From Elusimicrobiota bacterium (GTDB lineage Bacteria; Elusimicrobiota; Elusimicrobia; UBA1565; UBA9628): a DNA stretch of 38,387 bases. Location: contig JAPLKL010000018.1 in NCBI GenBank assembly GCA_026388095.1, positions 1 to 38,387 of the forward strand. Reading direction: 5' to 3'. The notes beneath the pieces were generated by a model. That model saw only the letters and a program-made list of their open reading frames with translations, was not told the origin of the DNA and made no database searches. A program made the position numbers and the translations under genes. This document shows positions 28,801 to 37,498 of the stretch, piece by piece; within the stretch, counting starts at the first letter, position 1, and the number at the start of each line of letters is the position of its first letter.

Positions 28801-31800
28801 ATGAAACCCTTTCGAACGTCCACGTACGCCCGCGAGTTTATGAGGACTCTCGCCATCCTAGGACTGCTGGCTCTGCCGGCGCAGCGGTCCCAGGCCATCC
28901 CCCCTGTCACCTTCAACGTCTCCAACACCGCCGATTCGGGCGCAGGCAGCCTCCGGCAGGCGGTCATCGACTCCTATTCCGCGGGCCCCAACACCGTCTC
29001 TTGGACCACGGGCAGCGGCGGGACGATCTTCCTCCAAAGCGACCTCACGGCCATCCACACCAACACGACGCTCGACGTCAGCAACGCCCCCTCGGCCGTG
29101 ACCATATCCAGCAAATCCGTCGAGATCAACGGCACGGTGACGTTGACCAACAACAGCCTACCCCAGGTCTGGACCATCAACACCCGCATCACCGGCACCG
29201 GCTCCATGATCAAGGACGGGACGGGCGAGCTCGACTTGAGCGGGGCCAATGACTACAGCGGCAACACCGTGCTCATCAAGGGCACCCTCGGGCTCAAGAA
29301 CAGCACCGCCTTGGGCTCCGGGACGCTCCTCTACGACGGCGGGACCTTGCAGCTCGGAGCCGTCAACGCCGCCAACAACATCCAGCTGTCCGCGGGCGGG
29401 GTCTTCGACACCGCAGGCAGCAACGCAGCCCTCTCGGGCGTCATCAGCGAGACCGCAGCCTACTCTTTGACCAAAGCCGGCGCCGGGACCCTGTTCCTGA
29501 CCGGAGCCAACACCTACAGCGGCGGGACCGTGATCAACGCGGGCACGCTCAACATCAACGCCGACGCCGCTTTGGGCAACGCTGCCGGCGGCATAAACTT
29601 CAACGGCGGCACCCTGCAGGCCGCGGCCGGCCTGACTTCGGCGCGCGTGCTCACGCTCAACGCGGGCGGCGGGACCTTCGACAGCAACGGCTTCGACTCG
29701 ACCCTCTCCGGCGGCATCGCGGGAACGGGCAGCCTGACCAAGGCCGGAGCCGGGACCCTTTTCCTGACCGGGATCAACTCCTACAGCGGAGGCACCTTCA
29801 TCAACGCGGGCACGCTCAATATCAACAGCGCCGCCGCCCTGGGCAGCGCGGGGGCAGCACTCGCCTTCAGCGGCGGGACCCTGCAGACCGCGGCAAGCGT
29901 GGTCTTGGGGAACCCCGGCACGCTCAACGCAGGAGGAGGCACGGTCGACACCAACGGCTTTAGCTCGGTGTTTTTGGGCGTCTTCGGCGGGACCGGCGGC
30001 CTGACCAAGGCCGGCGCCGGGATCCCCACGTTATCCGGGGTCAACACCTACACCGGCGGGACCACGATCAGCGGCGGGACCTTGGGCGTGGGCACGGACA
30101 GCAACCTGGGAGACCCCTCCGGCGCGCTCACCTTCAACGGCGGCACGCTCGCGCTCTCGGCCGACTTCGCCTCGGGGCGCAGTGTCTCGCTGTCCGGTAA
30201 CGGGACCATCGACACCGGCGTGAAGAACTCGACCTTCACGGGCGTGATCAGCGGCGGCGGCGCGCTGACCAAGCTCGGCAGCGGCACCCTGTTTCTGGAA
30301 GACGCGAACTCCTACAGCGGCGGGACCGTCCTTAGCGCCGGCACCATCAACGTGAGCAGCGCCTCCGCGCTGGGCTCGGGCCAGCTGATCTTCAACGGGG
30401 CCGCCACCCTGCAGACCCTCCTCGGGATCACCTTCACCAGCAGCGTCACGCTCAACGCCGCCTCGAACTTCGACATGATGGGCAACACCACGACCATCTC
30501 GGGCGTCATCGGCGGGACGGGGAATCTGCTGCTGATCAGCAGCGGAACCTTGGCCCTGACCGGGGTCAACACCTACACCGGCGGGTCCTCGGTCAGCAAC
30601 GCCGGGGTCCTCAGCATCAACAACGGCTCGGCGCTGGGCACCGGCGCGCTGGTCTTGGCCGGCGGGACCCTGCAGACCACCGCGCCGCTGACCTTCACCA
30701 ACACCATCTACATGGGCGGCGCCGGGACCATCGACGCCTACGGCCAGGTCTCCACGTTCTCGGGCAGCATCTCCGACGGCCCCGGCGCCGGCCCGGGCTT
30801 GACCATCACCGACACTCTCGGGGGCGGGACCATCATTCTATCCGGAGCCAACACATACACCGGCGGCACCTACGTCAACGGGGGCACCCTTCGGCTCGGA
30901 GCCGACAACGCGGTTTCCACAGCCGGAGGACTCACGGTGAACTCCGGCGGGACCTTCGACATGTCCGGCTTCAACCAGGCCGTGGCCAGCTACGCCGGAG
31001 CCGGGACCCTCTCCATGACCCAGCCCTCCGGCCTGACCAACTTCCTGACGGTCAACGGGAATTCCGACCTCTCCGGCGGGACCTTGGTCGTGAAGCTCGC
31101 CCCGCAGCTCGTCGCCAACGGCGCCACCTTCCGCCCCGTCAGGGCCGCGTTTGTCACCGGCACCCTGCCCACGGTCGTCTCGCCCGCGGCGTTCTTGATG
31201 ACCCCGACGTACGCCGGTGCCGACCTGAAGCTGACCGTCAGCTTCGTCCCCTTCTCCCACAGCGCGGTCAACCCCAACCAGACCGCCATAGGCGACAGCC
31301 TGGAGGCGCTGCGCACCAACCCCACCGGCGACGCGGCCACGGTGATCGGCGAGCTCTACACCCTCGACGCCGCGCAGCTGCGCGCGGCTCTCGACCAGAT
31401 CGGCCCCATCTCGCTGGCCGCCATGGGCTCGCTGGGCCTGGCCGGCTCCGGAGTCCAGGGCGCGGCCCTGGGCCAGCGCCTCAACGCCCTGGCCGACGGC
31501 ACCGCGCCCGACGGCGTCACCAACTACACGGTGAGCGGCCGCATGGACGTCCCCGGCGGCCCGCTGCTGGCCTACGCCGGCGACGACCTCAACTCGCTCG
31601 ACCTGGGCGCGGCGCGCCAGGGCCCCGCATCGAACTCCCCTTGGGGGTTCTACGCCTCCGGGGTGGCGTCGACCGGCCGGCTCAGCGAGGCCACCAGCAG
31701 CTCGGGCCTGCAGCCCGGCTACGCCTTCAACACCGGCGGGCTCATGGCCGGCGGCGACTACCGCCTCAACCGGAACCTCGCCGTCGGCGGCTCGGCCGGC

Positions 31801-32493
31801 TATCTCCACGGCCACGCCTCGGTCTACGCGCCCGGCTCTGGAACGGTGGACAACAACAGCGCGCGCTACGGCGTCTACGCCACGAGCTACAACGAGACCG
31901 CCCGCGCCAGCCTCTACCTCGGCGGAGCGTCCGACTTCTTCTCCACGCGCCGGGGCATCCAGTTCGGGCAGATCTCGCGGGTCGCCACGGCCTCGCCGCA
32001 GGGCGCCGAGTTCAACCTGGCCGCCAGCGCGAGCTTCGACCTCAAGGCCAAGGCCTGGGGCCTGGGCACCTTCTCGCCGTTCGCGGGACTGGATTACAAC
32101 CGCCTCATGATCGGCTCCTTCCAGGAGAGCGGGGCGGACACCCTGGACCTCAGCGTGGCGCCGCAGACGGCCCAGTCGCTGCAGTCCAGCCTGGGGCTAC
32201 GCTACTCGGACCGGCTCCAGTGGGACTCCTGCACGGTGCTCCCCTACCTGAGCCTGGGCTGGCGGCACGAGTTCGAGGACCAGAGCCACCCGATCGAGGC
32301 GCAGCTGGCCTCGGGCGTGGGCAGCGTCTTCTCCGTGGCCACGGGCCGCTTCGCGCGCGACGGGACGCTGTTCGGCACGGGCTTCTCGCTGGACTGGGGC
32401 CGGGGACTCACGGCCAAGTTCGCCTATGCCGGCGATTTCCGGTCCCACTTCCAGGACAACAACTACGACGCCACGCTGCGCTACAAGTTCTAA
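28801..32493 (+). CDS. type V autotransporter adhesin with seven beta-strand repeats
   Basis: A 1230-residue surface protein. The signal peptide lies in FMRTLAILGLLALPAQRSQA; a start at ATG 28840 is also possible. The passenger is a predicted beta-helix with seven tandem autotransporter-associated repeats of 87-91 residues, starting near 29200, 29464, 29731, 29998, 30262, 30523 and 30796. Each holds a version of LTKAGAGTLFLTGANTYSGG followed by INAGTLNI and a GGTLQ strand. From about residue 945 a C-terminal beta-barrel (WGFYASGVASTGRLSE to YDATLRYKF, with final Phe) inserts in the outer membrane and exports the passenger. The role is likely adhesion or biofilm; no protease motif is visible. 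It follows the EAL gene by 50 bp with its own TATAAT. Confidence 0.94.
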   Translation: MKPFRTSTYAREFMRTLAILGLLALPAQRSQAIPPVTFNVSNTADSGAGSLRQAVIDSYSAGPNTVSWTTGSGGTIFLQSDLTAIHTNTTLDVSNAPSAVTISSKSVEINGTVTLTNNSLPQVWTINTRITGTGSMIKDGTGELDLSGANDYSGNTVLIKGTLGLKNSTALGSGTLLYDGGTLQLGAVNAANNIQLSAGGVFDTAGSNAALSGVISETAAYSLTKAGAGTLFLTGANTYSGGTVINAGTLNINADAALGNAAGGINFNGGTLQAAAGLTSARVLTLNAGGGTFDSNGFDSTLSGGIAGTGSLTKAGAGTLFLTGINSYSGGTFINAGTLNINSAAALGSAGAALAFSGGTLQTAASVVLGNPGTLNAGGGTVDTNGFSSVFLGVFGGTGGLTKAGAGIPTLSGVNTYTGGTTISGGTLGVGTDSNLGDPSGALTFNGGTLALSADFASGRSVSLSGNGTIDTGVKNSTFTGVISGGGALTKLGSGTLFLEDANSYSGGTVLSAGTINVSSASALGSGQLIFNGAATLQTLLGITFTSSVTLNAASNFDMMGNTTTISGVIGGTGNLLLISSGTLALTGVNTYTGGSSVSNAGVLSINNGSALGTGALVLAGGTLQTTAPLTFTNTIYMGGAGTIDAYGQVSTFSGSISDGPGAGPGLTITDTLGGGTIILSGANTYTGGTYVNGGTLRLGADNAVSTAGGLTVNSGGTFDMSGFNQAVASYAGAGTLSMTQPSGLTNFLTVNGNSDLSGGTLVVKLAPQLVANGATFRPVRAAFVTGTLPTVVSPAAFLMTPTYAGADLKLTVSFVPFSHSAVNPNQTAIGDSLEALRTNPTGDAATVIGELYTLDAAQLRAALDQIGPISLAAMGSLGLAGSGVQGAALGQRLNALADGTAPDGVTNYTVSGRMDVPGGPLLAYAGDDLNSLDLGAARQGPASNSPWGFYASGVASTGRLSEATSSSGLQPGYAFNTGGLMAGGDYRLNRNLAVGGSAGYLHGHASVYAPGSGTVDNNSARYGVYATSYNETARASLYLGGASDFFSTRRGIQFGQISRVATASPQGAEFNLAASASFDLKAKAWGLGTFSPFAGLDYNRLMIGSFQESGADTLDLSVAPQTAQSLQSSLGLRYSDRLQWDSCTVLPYLSLGWRHEFEDQSHPIEAQLASGVGSVFSVATGRFARDGTLFGTGFSLDWGRGLTAKFAYAGDFRSHFQDNNYDATLRYKF
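29200..31010 (+). repeat. seven tandem coding repeats of 261-273 bp
   Basis: Repeat units begin near 29200, 29464, 29731, 29998, 30262, 30523 and 30796. Units 2 and 3 are the most alike (SLTKAGAGTLFLTG in both, NAGTLNIN in both), pointing to a relatively recent duplication. Outer units are more diverged. This pattern allows repeat-number change by recombination. Confidence 0.85.
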
Positions 32494-32506
32494 GGGCGCA
32501 GCGCCC
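32494..32506. repeat. short hairpin after the autotransporter stop
   Basis: GGGCGC and GCGCCC arms separated by one A, directly after the TAA. No T-run, so termination is doubtful. Confidence 0.4.
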
Positions 32507-32573
32507 CCGCCGCCTGCGCTGCGACATACGGGCGTAACAGGCGCCTGCCACAATCCCAGCAAGGTACGCCGAG

Positions 32574-32939
32574 ATGCAGCCCGGACGACAGCTGTGGGTG
32601 GTGTTCTTCTTGCTGGGCCTGCTGGCCCTTCTGCCCCGCCCGTCCGCCGCCCAGGACACCCTGAGCGAGCCCCAAGCCTCCGAGGCCTTCCTCTGGCCGC
32701 GCGCCCTGCGCAATTACGTGATGGCTCCCGTGGAAGACATCCGGGAATTGAGCCCCTTCGCAGGCGCCGGGGAAGAAGGCGGCGTCCCGCTGCCGCCGCG
32801 TTCCTTCCTGGGGAAGGCGCAACCCCCCGCCCCGAGCCGGCTCATCCTCTTCACGCGCCTGGCCGGGATGTTCATGGGCCGGGTCTCGCCCTTGTCCGTG
32901 GGCGGCTGGCGGCTCTGCTTCAAGCTCGACATCCTTTAG
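32574..32939 (+). CDS. small secreted protein of unknown function
   Basis: A 121-residue protein with a clear signal peptide (LWVVFFLLGLLALLPRPSAA followed by QD). The mature part contains FLWPRALRNYVMAPVEDIRE and ends RVSPLSVGGWRLCFKLDIL, with one cysteine. It sits between autotransporter and cyclase genes on the same strand. Evidence for reality is the signal peptide and aromatic-rich ending; no Shine-Dalgarno or promoter is evident. No family recognised. Confidence 0.55.
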   Translation: MQPGRQLWVVFFLLGLLALLPRPSAAQDTLSEPQASEAFLWPRALRNYVMAPVEDIRELSPFAGAGEEGGVPLPPRSFLGKAQPPAPSRLILFTRLAGMFMGRVSPLSVGGWRLCFKLDIL

Positions 32940-32984
32940 ACCGGCCTGGGCCCGGGTGGGCGGCCCTGCGCTGGCGCCGCCAAG

Positions 32985-32993
32985 TGGTATAAT
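32985..32993 (+). promoter_or_regulatory. extended -10 promoter of the cyclase gene
   Basis: TGGTATAAT, identical to the alaS element, ending 6 nt before ATG 33000. Predicted leaderless start. Confidence 0.68.
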
Positions 32994-32999
32994 CGCCAG

Positions 33000-35360
33000 A
33001 TGGCCGGGATAAAGTCCCTCGACATCGTCAAGACGGTCTTCCAACGGCGCCTCCAGCATGCGGATATGGAGCGCATCCTGGCCGAGCTCTCCGCGGCCAG
33101 CCGCCAGGAGCTCGTCGCCAAGATGGGCACGCTGCTCGACCGCATCTCGGCGCTGGTCGAGGTCTACAACAAGGTCTCGGACACGCTGTCGCTGGACGTG
33201 ATGCTGCCTCGGCTGATGGCCATCATCACCGAGGCCCTGCGCGCCGACCGCAGCACTTTGTTCCTCTACGACGCCGACACCCGTGAGCTGTACTCCCGCG
33301 TCGCCCAGGGCGACGCGGTCGGAGAGATCCGCTTCCCAGGCGCGCTGGGCATCGCCGGCGCGGTGTTCACCTCGGGCGAGGCCGTCCTGATCCCCGACGC
33401 CTACGCCGACCCGCGCTTCAACCAGGCGGTCGACCGCAAGACCGGCTACCGCACGCGCAACATCCTTTGCGCGCCGCTCAAGAACAAGGACAAGATCATC
33501 GGCGTCACCCAGGTGCTCAACAAGCGCGACGCCGGCTTCGACGAGGACGACCTGGCCCTGCTCGAGGCCCTGACCGCCAAAGCGGCCTCGGCCCTGGAGA
33601 ACGCCCAGCTCTACGAGAGGGTCGAGAAAGCGCGCCAGGAGGAGGCCAAGCTCCTGGAGGTCACCAGCGCCATCGCCTCCGAGCTCAAGCTCGACACGCT
33701 GCTGGCCAAGATCATCCAGGTGACCACCGAGATGCTGGAGGCCGACCGCAGCACGCTCTTCGTCCATGACGCCAAGAGCGACGAGCTCTGGTCGCGCGTG
33801 GCCGAGGGCCTGGCCGCCAAGGAGATCCGCTTCCCGGCCGCCGCGGGCATCGCGGGCGCCAGCTTCTCCGCCGGCGAGGCCATCAACATCCCCGACGCCT
33901 ACGCCGACCCGCGCTTCAACCAGGCGATCGACAAGAAGACCGGCTACCGCACCCGGACCATCCTCACCATGCCCGTGGTCAACAAGGCCGGGCGCAAGCT
34001 GGGCGTGATCCAGGTCTTGAACAAGAAGCAGGGGCCCTTCGCACCCTTGGACGAGCGCCGCCTGAAGGCCTTCGCGGCGCAGGCCGCCATCGCGCTCGAG
34101 AACGCCCAGCTCTTCGCCGATGTCTCCAACGAGCGCAACTACAACGAGTCGATCCTGAAGTCGCTCTCCAACGGCGTGATCACCCTGGACGCCGAGCGCG
34201 GCGTGGTCAAGGCCAACGACGCGGCCCTGCGCATCCTGCGCTGGAAGCGCGAGGACGTCCTGCGCCGCCCCTTCGCCGAGCTGTTCGCCGACCCCAAGAA
34301 CCGCTGGCTGCTGGAGGCCCTGGAGAAGGTCGCCGCGGGCGGCCAGGTCGAGCTGGCCATGGACGCCGAGATCGCGGCCGGCGCGGAGACCGTCTCGGCC
34401 AACACCACCTTCGTGCCTTTGGTCGGCATCGAAGGCGAGTCGCTGGGCTCCATGCTGGTCATCGAGGACATCTCGGCCGAGAAGCGGGTCAAGAGCACGA
34501 TGGCCCGCTACATGACCAAGGAGGTCGCCGACCGGCTCCTGGCGGGCGGCCAGGAGGCCCTGGGCGGCACCTCCCAGGTGGCCTCGGTGCTGTTCTCGGA
34601 CATCCGCAGCTTCACCACCATCTCGGAGACCTTGGGCGCGCGCCGCACGGTCGGGATGCTCAACGAGTACTTCACCGAGATGATCGAGGTCATCTTCGGG
34701 CACAAGGGCATCCTGGACAAGTACATCGGCGACGCCATCATGGCCGTCTTCGGCGCGCCCTTCCAGACCCCGCAGGACGCGGACAACGCGGTGGCCGCGG
34801 CCAACGACATGATGCGCGCCCTGCGCCGCTTCAACGCCTCCCGGACCGCGTCCCGGGACATCGAGCTCGCCATCGGCGTGGGCATCGCGACCGGCGAGCT
34901 GGTCAGCGGCAACATCGGCTCGCTCAAGCGCATGGACTACACCGTCATCGGCGACACCGTCAACCTCGCCTCGCGCCTGGAAGGCGCGACCAAGCACTAC
35001 GGGGTCAAGATCCTGCTCAGCGCGGAGACCGTCTCACACCTGAAGGGCGCTCACAAAGTGCGCGAGCTGGACCTCATCCGGGTCAAGGGCAAGAACCTCC
35101 CGGTGGCCATCTACGAGGCCCTCGACCACCACACGCCCGAGACTTTCCCGGAGATGGAGCGCGCGCTCGCGGCATTCCAGGAGGGCCTGGCCCATTACCG
35201 GCAGAGCCGCTGGCAGGAGGCGATCGCGGCCTTCACGGAGGCGCTGCGCGCCCGTCCCAAGGACGGGCCCTCCAGGCTCTATCTCGAGCGCTGCCAGCAC
35301 TACAGCGCCGAGCCGCCCGAAGCCGGCTGGGACGGCGTGTACGTGATGAAGACCAAATAG
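33000..35360 (+). CDS. GAF-GAF-PAS adenylate cyclase with TPR-like tail
   Basis: A 786-residue signalling enzyme without membrane segments. Order: N-terminal coiled coil (about 20-55), GAF1 (55-205), GAF2 (225-375), a PAS-like domain (385-490), a class III cyclase (510-690) and a TPR-like tail (705-770). Both GAF domains contain an NK...FDE-type signature (NKRDAGFDEDD and NKKQGPFAPLDE), typical of cyclic-nucleotide-binding GAFs. The cyclase has metal aspartates Asp534 (FSDIRSF) and Asp578 (YIGDAIMAVFGAP), Lys574, and DYTVIGDTVNLASRLEG with the transition-state Asn/Arg. Lys574 with the Thr/Asp in YTVIGD points to ATP, hence cAMP, as product. The two GAF domains are unusually alike. A TGGTATAAT box ends 6 nt before ATG. 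Confidence 0.93.
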   Translation: MAGIKSLDIVKTVFQRRLQHADMERILAELSAASRQELVAKMGTLLDRISALVEVYNKVSDTLSLDVMLPRLMAIITEALRADRSTLFLYDADTRELYSRVAQGDAVGEIRFPGALGIAGAVFTSGEAVLIPDAYADPRFNQAVDRKTGYRTRNILCAPLKNKDKIIGVTQVLNKRDAGFDEDDLALLEALTAKAASALENAQLYERVEKARQEEAKLLEVTSAIASELKLDTLLAKIIQVTTEMLEADRSTLFVHDAKSDELWSRVAEGLAAKEIRFPAAAGIAGASFSAGEAINIPDAYADPRFNQAIDKKTGYRTRTILTMPVVNKAGRKLGVIQVLNKKQGPFAPLDERRLKAFAAQAAIALENAQLFADVSNERNYNESILKSLSNGVITLDAERGVVKANDAALRILRWKREDVLRRPFAELFADPKNRWLLEALEKVAAGGQVELAMDAEIAAGAETVSANTTFVPLVGIEGESLGSMLVIEDISAEKRVKSTMARYMTKEVADRLLAGGQEALGGTSQVASVLFSDIRSFTTISETLGARRTVGMLNEYFTEMIEVIFGHKGILDKYIGDAIMAVFGAPFQTPQDADNAVAAANDMMRALRRFNASRTASRDIELAIGVGIATGELVSGNIGSLKRMDYTVIGDTVNLASRLEGATKHYGVKILLSAETVSHLKGAHKVRELDLIRVKGKNLPVAIYEALDHHTPETFPEMERALAAFQEGLAHYRQSRWQEAIAAFTEALRARPKDGPSRLYLERCQHYSAEPPEAGWDGVYVMKTK

Positions 35361-35362
35361 GA

Positions 35363-35386
35363 GGGCTCCCGCCGGCTCAGGAGCCC
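35363..35386. terminator. possible bidirectional terminator hairpin
   Basis: GGGCTCC (35363-35369) pairs with GGAGCCC (35380-35386) around a 10-nt loop, between the convergent cyclase and SUMF1-like genes. The run of Ts is short, so this is a weak candidate. Confidence 0.35.
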
Positions 35387-36480
35387 TTCGCGCAGCGGAA
35401 GCCGATGTCCGCCCGGCCGCTCTCCGGTGCGGCCTTGTCGCGCCCGCTCGCGCTCAGGGACTCGACCGGGCTGTTGAAGGCGCCTCCGCGGATGACCTTG
35501 TCGTCGCCCTGTTCGGGGCCGGCCGGGTCCTGCGCCGGGCTGGTCTTGTAGTAATCCGGGGCATACCAGTCGGACACCCACTCCGCCGTGTTGCCGAAGA
35601 GATCGTAAAGGGAGCAGGGGCTCGGAGCCTTGGTCCCCACGGCATGGGTCTTCCCGCCCGAGTTGCCGCCATGCCAGGCCAGCCGGCCCAGCCCTTCCCG
35701 GTCCGTGCCCACGAGGATCTTGCCCGCCAGGCCGCAGCGGGCGGCCTTCTCCCACTCGGCCTCCGTGGGCAGGCGCCTGCCCAGATGCTCGCAAAAGGCC
35801 TTGGCCTCCGGCCAGGTGACCAGGGCCGCCGGATGCCGGGAAGTGCTGCCGGCGGGCTGGTCGGGGAAGGCCAGCTGGACCTCGCGGCAGTAGCGCCGGT
35901 ACTCCTCCACCGTGACCTCCCGGGCGCCGATGGAGTAAGCGCGCAGGGAGACGGGATGGAGAGGATGATGATCGGAACCGACATCGAAGGAGCCCATCAT
36001 GAACTCACCGGCGGGGATCTCGACCATGTCGGAGACGGCGGCGGTCGAAGCGCTGACGGGCTTGGCGGCGGCTGTGGAGCGCTGCCCGCCGCGCGCGAGG
36101 AGCTCCCGGGCGGACTTGATGCTCTTGGCGGCCTCCTGGAATTTCCCGGCCACCGTCTGCTTGCGGGCCTTCTCGTAGAGCGCCTTGGCCTGGATGATCT
36201 CCGGGGGGCAGCCTCTCGCGGCGCAGGCCCGCTCGGCCCCGGTCACCGCGGCCTCCAGCTCGTCGACGGTCTGATTGACGGAGAGGCCCTTCTCCAGGAA
36301 CACGCGCAGCCCGACGAAGCCGGCGAGGCAGCCCGGGATGATCAGGCCGATGAGGAGGCCCCGGCGCAGGCCCCGCAGGACCCAGCGCAGGCCCAGCGGC
36401 TGCCCGCAGCGGCCGCAGACTTTGGCTTCGGCGTCGACCTGGAGGCCGCAGTTGCCGCAGAGACGGGCAGGATCGCTCAA
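35377..36480 (-). CDS. zinc-ribbon, membrane-anchored SUMF1/FGE-fold protein
   Basis: A 367-residue protein. A zinc ribbon (LCGNCGLQVDAEAKVCGRCG) starts it, one membrane segment (GLLIGLIIPGCLAGFVGLRVF) follows, then a helical linker and from about residue 150 a formylglycine-generating-enzyme fold: MVEIPAGEFMMGSFD, REVTVEEYRRYCREV, RRLPTEAEWEKAARCG, SLYDLFGNTAEWVSDWY and VIRGGAFNSP, ending IGFRCAKGS. The catalytic cysteine pair of true FGE enzymes, which lies after the RGG(S/A) segment, is absent here. It is therefore more likely a ligand-binding or structural member. The start appears to be TTG 36480, just before the zinc ribbon, with no strong ribosome site. Confidence 0.85.
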   Translation of the reverse strand: MSDPARLCGNCGLQVDAEAKVCGRCGQPLGLRWVLRGLRRGLLIGLIIPGCLAGFVGLRVFLEKGLSVNQTVDELEAAVTGAERACAARGCPPEIIQAKALYEKARKQTVAGKFQEAAKSIKSARELLARGGQRSTAAAKPVSASTAAVSDMVEIPAGEFMMGSFDVGSDHHPLHPVSLRAYSIGAREVTVEEYRRYCREVQLAFPDQPAGSTSRHPAALVTWPEAKAFCEHLGRRLPTEAEWEKAARCGLAGKILVGTDREGLGRLAWHGGNSGGKTHAVGTKAPSPCSLYDLFGNTAEWVSDWYAPDYYKTSPAQDPAGPEQGDDKVIRGGAFNSPVESLSASGRDKAAPESGRADIGFRCAKGS

Positions 36481-36502
36481 GGCAGATGTCGCGGAGGAGA
36501 TA

Positions 36503-36574
36503 TGCGCCCGGCAGGAATCGAACCTGCACTTACAGCTTCGGAGGCTGTCGTGATATCCATTTCACTACGGGCGC
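36503..36574 (-). tRNA. tRNA-Arg (anticodon CCG)
   Basis: Minus-strand cloverleaf of 72 nt: acceptor GCGCCCG pairs with CGGGCGC, discriminator A. Anticodon stem ACAGC/GCTGT encloses CTCCGAA, giving anticodon CCG, which reads CGG. T-arm GCAGGTTCGATTCCTGC is canonical. CCA is not encoded. It lies between the HMG-CoA lyase stop and the SUMF1-like gene. A TAGAAT within the last codons of the lyase gene could be its own -10. Confidence 0.95.
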
Positions 36575-36583
36575 GAAAGGAGG

Positions 36584-37498
36584 CTACTTGAATTCTAGTT
36601 TACTTAGATGCGAAGGTAAAGGATGCCCCAGATGCGGGACCAGGATCTGGCCCGCGGCTCTCAGTTTCTGGAAATCCACCCGGATCGGCGCGCCGCTGGC
36701 CAAGAACGCGAAAGCCAGGTCCTCCGTGGCCACGTTGCCCCCCACGCCCGGCGCGTAAGGACAGCCTCCCACCCCGCCGCAGGAAGCGTCGAAGCCCGAT
36801 ATCCGGTACTCGGTCCAGGCGGTCAAGGCGTCGGCCAGCGCCATCCCGTAGGTGTCGTGGAAGTGGAGGAAGATCTGCTCGGGGCTCACGCTCAGGCGCC
36901 GGAGCAGGATCTCCAGCAAGGCGCGCACGTCCTGGGGAGAGGCGCGGCCCACGGTGTCGGCCAGCGATAACTCCCCCACCCCCATCACGCGCAGCCGCTC
37001 CACCATCGCGGCCACGGAATCCGGGTGGACCGGCCCTTCGTAGGGGCAGTGGAACGCGGTGCCCACGCCCGCGCGCACCGGCAGCTTCGCGGCCCGGGCC
37101 CGGGCCACGACCGGGCGCAGCCTTTCCAAGGTCTGCGCGATGGGAGCGCCCGTGACCTTCTGGGAGAAGGTCTCCGAGGCGGCGCAGAAGACCTCGATCT
37201 TGTCCGCCTCCGCCTCCAGAGCCAGGTCCAGCCCCCTCTCGTCGGTCACCAAGGCCAGGTAATGCACCCCTTCCTTGCGCTTCATGTTCTCGAAGACCTC
37301 GGCGGAGTCGGCCAACTGCGGCCCGGGAGGCTTCGCGCCGAAGGCCCCGGCCGATATCTCGCGCACCCCGCTCTCGGAAAGGGCGTCGACGAAGGCCACC
37401 TTCACGTCGGTGGGGACCACGCCGGCCTCGTGCTGCAGGCCGTCGCGCGGGCCCACCTCGGCCAGGCGCGGCGCCGGCAGGGTGGTGACGTCGATCAC
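36584..37498 (-). CDS. hmgL: hydroxymethylglutaryl-CoA lyase
   Basis: Cleaves HMG-CoA to acetyl-CoA and acetoacetate, the last step of leucine catabolism. The 304-residue TIM-barrel protein has EVGPRDGLQHE (catalytic Arg and Asp), the metal ligands in HFHDTYGMALADALTAW, and the catalytic cysteine in GGVGGCPYAPGVGGNVATED. Length and motifs match the bacterial and mitochondrial enzyme. Start GTG 37498 overlaps the epimerase stop (GTGA). It ends a four-gene operon of mutase subunits and epimerase, so acyl-CoA breakdown of branched-chain amino acids is the likely setting. Related lyases of the same fold exist, but the GGCPYAPG motif is specific. Confidence 0.92.
   Translation of the reverse strand: MIDVTTLPAPRLAEVGPRDGLQHEAGVVPTDVKVAFVDALSESGVREISAGAFGAKPPGPQLADSAEVFENMKRKEGVHYLALVTDERGLDLALEAEADKIEVFCAASETFSQKVTGAPIAQTLERLRPVVARARAAKLPVRAGVGTAFHCPYEGPVHPDSVAAMVERLRVMGVGELSLADTVGRASPQDVRALLEILLRRLSVSPEQIFLHFHDTYGMALADALTAWTEYRISGFDASCGGVGGCPYAPGVGGNVATEDLAFAFLASGAPIRVDFQKLRAAGQILVPHLGHPLPSHLSKLEFK

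Noticed and set aside
29200-31010. Seven-unit repeat as a non-coding satellite
   Set aside because: The repeats keep one reading frame throughout and encode a known autotransporter beta-strand repeat.
32490-34997. An 835-codon open frame antisense to the cyclase
   Set aside because: Complement of a multi-domain protein with intact catalytic motifs; shadow composition.
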